Positions 1 through 4,330 of a DNA stretch of 6,653 nt are shown in pieces. The translations under genes were made by a program, and so were the position numbers. Below the pieces are notes generated by a model. It saw only the letters and a program-made list of their open reading frames with translations, made no database searches and was not told where the DNA came from. Numbering within the stretch: position 1 is the stretch's first letter; each line of letters begins with the position of its first letter. This DNA is from Acidobacteriota bacterium (GTDB lineage: Bacteria > Acidobacteriota > Blastocatellia > Pyrinomonadales > Pyrinomonadaceae), in assembly GCA_020853255.1 (NCBI GenBank), contig JADYZI010000477.1, forward strand, positions 1 through 6,653, in the 5' to 3' direction.

Positions 1-256
1 AGATGGAGAGATCTGTCAACGCGGTATTTATGTGGACCAGGTCAGCCTTTTCACTTAGTATTCGCGCCCACAAACGCAAGGGAAGGGCGGCTTGCTTGGC
101 AAGCCAAACCGCATCCGCGGGCTCGCCATCCTCACGGCCGGCCTTAAAGTGTGAGAATTCGTGCGGGCAGTGTTCGATGATCTGGCGCACTATCGTAGAG
201 ATGCCGCTCACATTCCTGTGTTCGTCAAGGCTCGGCGCTGTGATAACTATCTTCAT
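1..256 (-). CDS. GT-B (family 4-like) glycosyltransferase, N-terminal fragment
   Basis: The reverse complement from the ATG at 256-254 stays open to the left edge, giving about 85 residues and no stop, so the gene is cut by the window. The protein starts MKIVITAPSLDEHRNVSGIS, the usual first beta strand and glycine-containing loop of a GT-B N-terminal Rossmann domain. At the cut comes DLVHINTALTDLS, which resembles the conserved 'D-x-V-H-x-N' strand where acceptor-side domains of GT4 enzymes pass into the next helix. Such enzymes move a sugar from a nucleotide donor to a lipid-linked glycan at the cytoplasmic face of the membrane. The gene diverges from a WbaP-type initiating transferase, which fits a surface-polysaccharide locus. 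No Shine-Dalgarno is visible upstream; a TATTCT element (274-269, minus strand) lies only 12 bp before the ATG. Donor and acceptor cannot be told because the C-terminal donor-binding half is absent. The family call is fairly secure, the specific activity is not. Confidence 0.75.
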   Translation of the reverse strand, partial: MKIVITAPSLDEHRNVSGISTIVRQIIEHCPHEFSHFKAGREDGEPADAVWLAKQAALPLRLWARILSEKADLVHINTALTDLSI

Positions 257-294
257 CGGCAATCGAAAAGAATAGCCTAGGAAGGGCGGAGACC

Positions 295-388
295 AAAGTC
301 GGAAGTCGAAAGTTGACCGTTAAGAGTTAAGAGTTAACCAGGTCGTGGGCATGGGCTTTGGGTGTTAGACCTTGGACTTTGGACTTTT
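295..388. repeat. Degenerate heptanucleotide repeats in divergent spacer
   Basis: Two blocks with a 7-nt period fill most of the spacer between the divergent genes. Block one starts at 295 and reads in sevens: AAAGTCG (295), GAAGTCG (302), AAAGTTG (309), ACCGTTA (316), AGAGTTA (323), AGAGTTA (330). Block two reads GGCTTTG (354), GGTGTTA (361), GACCTTG (368), GACTTTG (375), GACTTTT (382). The second block is roughly the complement of the first: CCAAAGTC at 293-300 pairs with GACTTTGG at 375-382. The stretch could therefore fold as a long imperfect hairpin. Heptanucleotide STRR repeats are known from filamentous cyanobacteria; whether this belongs to a comparable family is unknown. No ORF here looks real. 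Confidence 0.6.
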
Positions 389-392
389 TCGG

Positions 393-419
393 TTGCGGTC
401 GGCGGGTTTTTGGCATAAT
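393..419 (+). promoter_or_regulatory. Candidate promoter of the wbaP-prmC unit
   Basis: TTGCGG (393-398) and CATAAT (414-419) resemble sigma-70 -35 and -10 boxes, with a short 15-bp spacer. The -10-like box ends 5 bp before the annotated ATG at 425. A start about 7 nt downstream of it would make the message leaderless, or would imply translation from an inner ATG (434 or 494). There is no good Shine-Dalgarno before 425, which agrees with a leaderless start. It is a pattern match only. Confidence 0.3.
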
Positions 420-424
420 AAAGA

Positions 425-1993
425 ATGATCGCAATGAAACCAGCCGAGGCCGCGATACCATCGCACATAAAAATTGAAAAGGCCGAGAAGCGAATGCCGG
501 CGTGGGTGATGCCCGTTACAAAGGCGTCGATACTCGCGGTGGATGCCGTTTTGGCAGCGGTATGCTTTTTTGCGGCATTCAAGCTTCGTACCGGCGGTAC
601 GGTGCTTTCCGCTACGGCATGGGCGTGGTCAAAAGACTTCGTCCCCTACGCCGGCATCTTGTTTTTCGTGGCCGTCGCCAGGTTGGGAATGCTGGTTTAC
701 GAGCGGGCCTATAATTTTGGCGGAGTTTTTTCATATACCCGTGAGGGGATCAAAGTATTTAAGGCGGTCGCGGTCAGTTCGCTTCTCACGGTTGCCTGGG
801 CATTCCTTTTCCGCGGCGGATTTGCCTTTCGTGAATTCTCATATTCACGCGGCATTTTTGTCGTCGATTTTCTGGTTGCGCTCGCTGTTTTTGGGGCCTT
901 TCATCTTGGCCTGCGGTACGTTCAGGCGAGATTTCGCGAGCGGGGCATCAATCTGCTTCCTACGCTTGTCGTTGGAACGAACCCTGAAGCGGAACAAACG
1001 ATAAAAGAATTGGGCGAACGCCGCGGGCTCGGTTATCGCGTTGTCGGGGCCGTTCATGCGAACGGCCGAACAGGTGCCGACGCGGCCGCATTTGAAACGA
1101 GCACCGGCATCCCGGTCGTGGGCGGGCTTGACGAACTTGCGGAACTGATCCGTGAACTTGAGATCCAGGAAGTCATAATCACCGACAATACTATCCGAAG
1201 CGAGCGTCTGTTTGACGCGATGCTGCGGATCGGCCGGCGGCAGCGGGTTGAATTTCGCTTTGCGCCGAGCCTGTTCGATCTTCTACCGCAGAAGACCACT
1301 GTCGAACAGATAGGCGTACTGCCGATGGTAAGGCTGTTTTGTGAGCCTCTGAGCGACGCTCAGCGGTTCGTCAAGCGTGTTTCTGATATCGGAATCGCCG
1401 CGATAGCGATACTGTTTTCGGCGCCGCTCTGGCTTTTGGTCTCGGTCCTGATAAAGCTCGACTCCCGCGGAAGTATCCTGTTTCGACAGGAACGGGTCGG
1501 TATGGACGGCCGCATCTTTCTCTGCTACAAGTTTCGAACGATGGCGGCCAACGCCGATGACAAGCCTCATCGCGAGGCATATCAGAAGAACATCGGCGGC
1601 GGGATGGACGCGAACATCGGAGACGGTGATTCGCCTGTTTTCGGAAAGGTGAAGAATGATCCGCGGGTGACACGGCTCGGCCATTGGCTGCGGCGGTCAA
1701 GCATCGATGAACTGCCGCAGTTTTTGAACGTGCTCAAGGGTGACGTGAGCATTGTCGGCCCGCGGCCGCCGATCCCGTACGAAGTTGAGGAATACGATCT
1801 GCGGCATCGGAAACGGCTGGATATGAAACCGGGCATCACCGGGCTTTGGCAGGTTTCGGGCCGTAGCCGCCTGCCATTCGAGGAAATGGTTCGGATCGAT
1901 CTGTACTATATCGAGAATTGGTCGATATGGCTTGATCTAAAGATCATTTTGCTGACGCTGCCGGCGATCTGGCGCGGTGACGGAGCACGATGA
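425..1993 (+). CDS. WbaP-type polyprenyl-phosphate hexose-1-phosphate transferase
   Basis: The 522-residue protein has the full architecture of the exopolysaccharide polyprenyl glycosylphosphotransferase family. Such enzymes transfer a sugar-1-phosphate from a UDP-sugar to undecaprenyl phosphate at the inner membrane, the first step of O-antigen, capsule or exopolysaccharide repeat synthesis. Four hydrophobic segments lie at about 31-57, 72-97, 108-132 and 142-168. A Rossmann-like CoA-binding-type domain follows, with VVGTNPEAE near 182-190. The catalytic domain begins KRVSD (317-321) with a hydrophobic re-entrant segment to about 345. It then shows KFRTM (369-373), NDPRVTRLG from 411, the DE pair of SIDELPQ (D428, E429, catalytic in this family), GPRPP (445-449) and [13 protein letters not shown] (468-480). 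About 30 residues (380-410) between KFRTM and NDPR form a family-typical variable insert. The start is uncertain: ATG 425, 434 and 494 are in frame and none has a strong Shine-Dalgarno. Its stop overlaps prmC by four bases. The sugar (galactose, glucose or other) cannot be read from sequence. Confidence 0.93.
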   Translation: MIAMKPAEAAIPSHIKIEKAEKRMPAWVMPVTKASILAVDAVLAAVCFFAAFKLRTGGTVLSATAWAWSKDFVPYAGILFFVAVARLGMLVYERAYNFGGVFSYTREGIKVFKAVAVSSLLTVAWAFLFRGGFAFREFSYSRGIFVVDFLVALAVFGAFHLGLRYVQARFRERGINLLPTLVVGTNPEAEQTIKELGERRGLGYRVVGAVHANGRTGADAAAFETSTGIPVVGGLDELAELIRELEIQEVIITDNTIRSERLFDAMLRIGRRQRVEFRFAPSLFDLLPQKTTVEQIGVLPMVRLFCEPLSDAQRFVKRVSDIGIAAIAILFSAPLWLLVSVLIKLDSRGSILFRQERVGMDGRIFLCYKFRTMAANADDKPHREAYQKNIGGGMDANIGDGDSPVFGKVKNDPRVTRLGHWLRRSSIDELPQFLNVLKGDVSIVGPRPPIPYEVEEYDLRHRKRLDMKPGITGLWQVSGRSRLPFEEMVRIDLYYIENWSIWLDLKIILLTLPAIWRGDGAR

Positions 1994-2847
1994 CGATGGA
2001 GAATATCGCGTCGTTGATCGAATTTGGTTCGGAAGCTTTGCGAAAAGCCGACATTCCTCTGCCGGAACGTGAAGCCTCATCAATTCTTCAGCATGCGATC
2101 GGCAGAAGCCGAACTTTCGTGCTTGCCCATCCTGAGTACGAACCGGTGCCCGGCATCGTAGAGTTTTACCTTGAGGCCATCCAGCGACGCGCGGGCCGCG
2201 AACCATTTCACTACATAACCGGCATTAAAGAATTCTACGGCTTGGACTTTGAAGTTTCGACGGCCGTACTGATCCCACGGCCCGAAACGGAGATGCTTGT
2301 TGAGCGCGCAATTTCCGTCCTTTCGGGCCAGCAGACGTCGAGTTTCTGTGAGGTTGGTGTCGGTTCCGGCTGTATCTCGGTCACCTTGCTCGCAAATCTA
2401 CCGGCGGTCTCAGGGGTCGGGCTTGAAATATCGGTCGATGCGATCGAGGTCGCACGAGCTAACAGCATAAGGCACTCGGTTTCATCGAGGCTCGATCTTC
2501 GCGTATCGAATGTTTTTGGTGCTCTCAACGCAGGCGAAAGGTTCGACCTTATTGTTTCAAATCCGCCCTATGTCTGCGCCCCCGCGTTGGAAGGCTTACA
2601 GCCGGAAGTTCGTGATTTCGAGCCGCATCCTGCGTTGACTGATGGAGCAGATGGAATGTCGATCATTCGACGCATAATTCAAGAGGCACCGGAGTTTTTG
2701 CGACCGGGCGGCAAACTGATGTTCGAGTTCGGGTTCGACCAGGCCGATGAGGTCCGGGCGCTTCTTGACCCTGATATTTGGGCATCGGTTCGGCTTGAGA
2801 ATGATCTTCAGGGAATTCCACGAATTGTGAGTGCCGAATTTATCTAA
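1990..2847 (+). CDS. prmC: Peptide chain release factor N5-glutamine methyltransferase
   Basis: PrmC (HemK) is a cytoplasmic SAM-dependent enzyme that methylates the glutamine of the GGQ motif in release factors RF1 and RF2, which improves translation termination. The 285-residue length matches the family (277 in E. coli). A helical release-factor-binding domain occupies about 1-90 and includes the typical PLPEREASSIL stretch. A linker carries IPRPETE (95-101). The methyltransferase fold follows, with the SAM loop EVGVGSG (121-127) and the signature NPPY (191-194) that binds the glutamine amide. EVGVGSG departs slightly from the common D-L-G-T-G-S-G form but keeps the glycines. The ATG at 1990 overlaps the upstream TGA as ATGA, with GGAG four bases before it, so translation is probably coupled to the sugar transferase. 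ATG 1996 is an alternative start with wider spacing. prmC usually sits next to prfA; here it does not, at least on the 5' side. Confidence 0.95.
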   Translation: MTMENIASLIEFGSEALRKADIPLPEREASSILQHAIGRSRTFVLAHPEYEPVPGIVEFYLEAIQRRAGREPFHYITGIKEFYGLDFEVSTAVLIPRPETEMLVERAISVLSGQQTSSFCEVGVGSGCISVTLLANLPAVSGVGLEISVDAIEVARANSIRHSVSSRLDLRVSNVFGALNAGERFDLIVSNPPYVCAPALEGLQPEVRDFEPHPALTDGADGMSIIRRIIQEAPEFLRPGGKLMFEFGFDQADEVRALLDPDIWASVRLENDLQGIPRIVSAEFI

Positions 2848-2858
2848 CGAGGCGGAAC

Positions 2859-2888
2859 ATTGCACGCGGTGCGATCGTAGCTCTTTTT
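2859..2888 (+). terminator. Weak candidate terminator after prmC
   Basis: ATTGCAC (2859-2865) pairs with GTGCGAT (2869-2875) around a GCG loop, with one G-T wobble. A run of five T follows at 2884-2888, eight bases after the stem. The stem is short and the T run is displaced, so termination efficiency is doubtful. It is placed 11 bases after the prmC stop, where a terminator would be expected. The rest of 2889-3060 shows no convincing gene. Confidence 0.35.
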
Positions 2889-3060
2889 GTACGAGACGTG
2901 AAACTTGCCTTTGGCTGATAATAGAGTTAAGATAGGCGCGTTTCGAGAATGAGAGGTTTTTGCGAGCTTTCAGGTTCAATTTGAGCGTTCTGTTGGCTTT
3001 CGCACACGCAGAATACTTAGATTACCTTATCCACAAGAAGTTCGAGCTTTTTCGATAATC

Positions 3061-3069
3061 GGAGGTGAT
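3061..3069 (+). promoter_or_regulatory. Strong Shine-Dalgarno deciding the GTG 3074 start
   Basis: GGAGGTGAT matches nine consecutive bases of the complement of the conserved bacterial 16S rRNA 3' end. The GGAGG core ends at 3065, eight bases before the GTG at 3074. The earlier in-frame GTG at 3065-3067 lies inside this site and so cannot be the translation start. Confidence 0.85.
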
Positions 3070-3073
3070 TTTC

Positions 3074-3277
3074 GTGAAGGGTGCGCTTAACGGGTTATTG
3101 GCTTTGATCTCTCTGGTTCTGGCTGCGGTGTGTGGTTGGTTGTATCTTAAGACCGAACCTGCGAGCACGTTGTATCTTGTTGGTTTGATAGTGTTTATTG
3201 TGTTGCTCGTTATATTCGGCGGAATGTTCCTGTCGGGACGGATAAACAAGACGGAAGAGATCCACATCACCGAGTAG
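3074..3277 (+). CDS. Small two-helix membrane protein, function unknown
   Basis: This is a 67-residue protein starting at GTG 3074 after an almost ideal ribosome binding site. The sequence begins MKGALNGLLALISLVLAAVC. It has two predicted membrane helices, about residues 4-24 and 33-57, joined by a short loop containing KTEPAS. A polar tail follows, SGRINKTEEIHITE. Distribution of charge, with K2 at the start and R/K after helix two, suggests both ends face the cytoplasm. I do not recognise the family and assign no function. The strong Shine-Dalgarno, GTG start and clean helix pattern argue that it is real despite its length. It stands alone, about 225 bp after prmC and 258 bp before nfu, all on the same strand. 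No clear promoter was seen: a GATAAT at 3054-3059 is too close to the ribosome binding site to serve as its -10 box. Confidence 0.75.
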   Translation: MKGALNGLLALISLVLAAVCGWLYLKTEPASTLYLVGLIVFIVLLVIFGGMFLSGRINKTEEIHITE

Positions 3278-3474
3278 CTTTACTACTGCCTGGTCAAAGC
3301 CGGGACGATTTATGAAAAATGGACCGGATCAGTGACGGCTAACGCCGCGCACGGGTTTGGTTCTTGTGTTTTTTTTCGACCCCGGCCATCGGACTTCCAA
3401 AACACTGCCCTGTACCTTGCACTAGCGTTTAGCGGCGATATACATCCCTCCCTCGCCCGGCAGGCATCCTAATG
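3278..3474. other. Non-coding spacer, nothing recognised
   Basis: No ORF with a credible start and ribosome binding site was seen on either strand. A run of eight T (3369-3376) is not preceded by a GC-rich stem, so it is not a standard terminator. The only small hairpin is CGGC-TAAC-GCCG at about 3337-3348, too far from the T run to act with it. Confidence 0.5.
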
Positions 3475-3503
3475 TTGACAAAAATGTAAGGATTGTCAAT
3501 CAT
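3475..3503 (+). promoter_or_regulatory. Promoter with overlapping inverted-repeat operator before nfu
   Basis: A perfect TTGACA (3475-3480) stands 17 bp before AATCAT (3498-3503), which matches four of six -10 positions. The same stretch forms a dyad: TTGACAA (3475-3481) and TTGTCAA (3493-3499) are exact inverted repeats with an 11-base gap. A homodimeric regulator bound there would cover the -35 box and the spacer, so repression is the simplest reading. The predicted start near 3510 would give a leader of about 25 nt before the ATG at 3536. The -10 match is modest, and which protein binds is unknown. Confidence 0.5.
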
Positions 3504-3535
3504 TATAGAAGAAGACCTAAACGATCGTTCAGAAA

Positions 3536-4105
3536 ATGCCTAAGATAGCAGACATCCAGGAAACGCCAAATCCTAATGCCGTCAAGTTCATACTGAAAGA
3601 GCCGGTGTCGCATGGGACATCGCATTCTTTTAAAAACGCCGTGTCGGCGGCCGATGACAAATTGGCAAACGCTCTTTTCGGTGTCGGCGAGGTCGAATCC
3701 GTGTTCTATATGGACAAGATGATCACGGTGGAAAAGAGTGATCTGGCCGAATGGGACGAGATACTGCCGGCCCTTGCCGTTCCGATCCGCGCGGCCGAGC
3801 CGGTCGCCGCTACGAATGGACACAGGAACGGTTCGGCGGCGGCCGTCGGTGGAGCGATAGCCGCGGCGGCAAGTGATGATCCGCGCCTTGGCGAGATCAA
3901 TGCTCTTCTTGACGACCGCATCCGTCCCTATCTTGCAGGTGACGGCGGCTGGCTTGAGGTGGTCGGCCTTGAAGGTTCAACGCTAAAGATCCGTTATGAA
4001 GGCGCCTGCGGCACATGCCCAAGTTCGTTGACCGGAACACTGATGGCGATCGAGAATATGATCCAGGAAGAGATCGATCCGGATATATCGGTCCTTGCTG
4101 TATAA
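3536..4105 (+). CDS. Nfu-type iron-sulfur cluster carrier protein
   Basis: The 189-residue protein joins an Nfu N-terminal domain (about 1-86) to a NifU-like C-terminal domain (about 118-189). The first is recognised from ETPNPNAVKFIL close to the N-terminus. The second contains DRIRPYLAGDGG and the cluster-binding CGTCPSS, with cysteines C158 and C161. In characterised Nfu proteins two such CxxC motifs in a dimer hold a [4Fe-4S] cluster, which is passed to target enzymes in the cytoplasm. Both cysteines are intact. The domains are joined by a linker of about 30 residues rich in Ala and Gly. The N-terminal domain is the type found in mitochondrial NFU1, not the degenerate A-type domain of E. 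coli NfuA, so I do not use the symbol nfuA. No strong Shine-Dalgarno precedes the ATG. No isc or suf genes are in view. The dyad upstream suggests its own regulation. Confidence 0.93.
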   Translation: MPKIADIQETPNPNAVKFILKEPVSHGTSHSFKNAVSAADDKLANALFGVGEVESVFYMDKMITVEKSDLAEWDEILPALAVPIRAAEPVAATNGHRNGSAAAVGGAIAAAASDDPRLGEINALLDDRIRPYLAGDGGWLEVVGLEGSTLKIRYEGACGTCPSSLTGTLMAIENMIQEEIDPDISVLAV

Positions 4106-4173
4106 CACCCACTCCGCTGTATAATCTCCACAATAGGAACATATCGCCCCGGTGGACGGGCGCGAAGAATTTC

Positions 4174-4202
4174 TTGACATAGGCGGCCAAATCCGTAATA
4201 CT
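4174..4202 (+). promoter_or_regulatory. Sigma-70-like promoter of the GAF-like protein
   Basis: TTGACA (4174-4179) is a consensus -35 box and AATACT (4197-4202) a four-of-six -10 box, 17 bp apart. The predicted start near 4209 would leave a 5' leader of about 120 nt before the GTG at 4331. A small CGCCC/GGGCG hairpin (4145-4149 with 4158-4162) lies just upstream but has no T run, so it is not a clear nfu terminator. Confidence 0.5.
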
Positions 4203-4315
4203 TTTTGTTAGCGGCACTTGGCGTCCCTTGCCATGATCACCGCGGATGCCCATATTCTTTCCTCGCCCGTCCCGCCTGATACGCGCGTTCGATTCCAACC
4301 GTATTTCAAAATTGT

Positions 4316-4323
4316 GGAGGAGA
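4316..4323 (+). promoter_or_regulatory. Ribosome binding site for GTG 4331
   Basis: GGAGGAGA lies seven bases before the GTG at 4331, a good Shine-Dalgarno at good spacing. It supports this GTG as the start; the next in-frame Met codon is far inside the protein. Confidence 0.85.
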
Positions 4324-4330
4324 TACCCCA

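Noticed and set aside
3..275. Plus-strand 90-codon ORF at the left edge
   Set aside because: It lies opposite the glycosyltransferase N-terminus, which has recognisable family sequence; this ORF shows no motif.
2596..2979. Minus-strand 127-codon ORF spanning the end of prmC and the spacer
   Set aside because: Most of it is antisense to the conserved prmC C-terminus, and the part over the spacer has no recognisable feature or ribosome binding site.
3054..3059. GATAAT as -10 box of the gene at 3074
   Set aside because: A start about 7 nt downstream would fall inside the Shine-Dalgarno, and no -35 box stands at the right distance.
3369..3376. Run of eight T as a terminator for the membrane microprotein
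   Set aside because: No GC-rich hairpin stands directly before it.
3897..4298. Minus-strand 133-codon ORF over the nfu 3' end and the following spacer
   Set aside because: It covers the antisense of the CxxC domain and the promoter region of the next gene; no protein-like pattern was seen.
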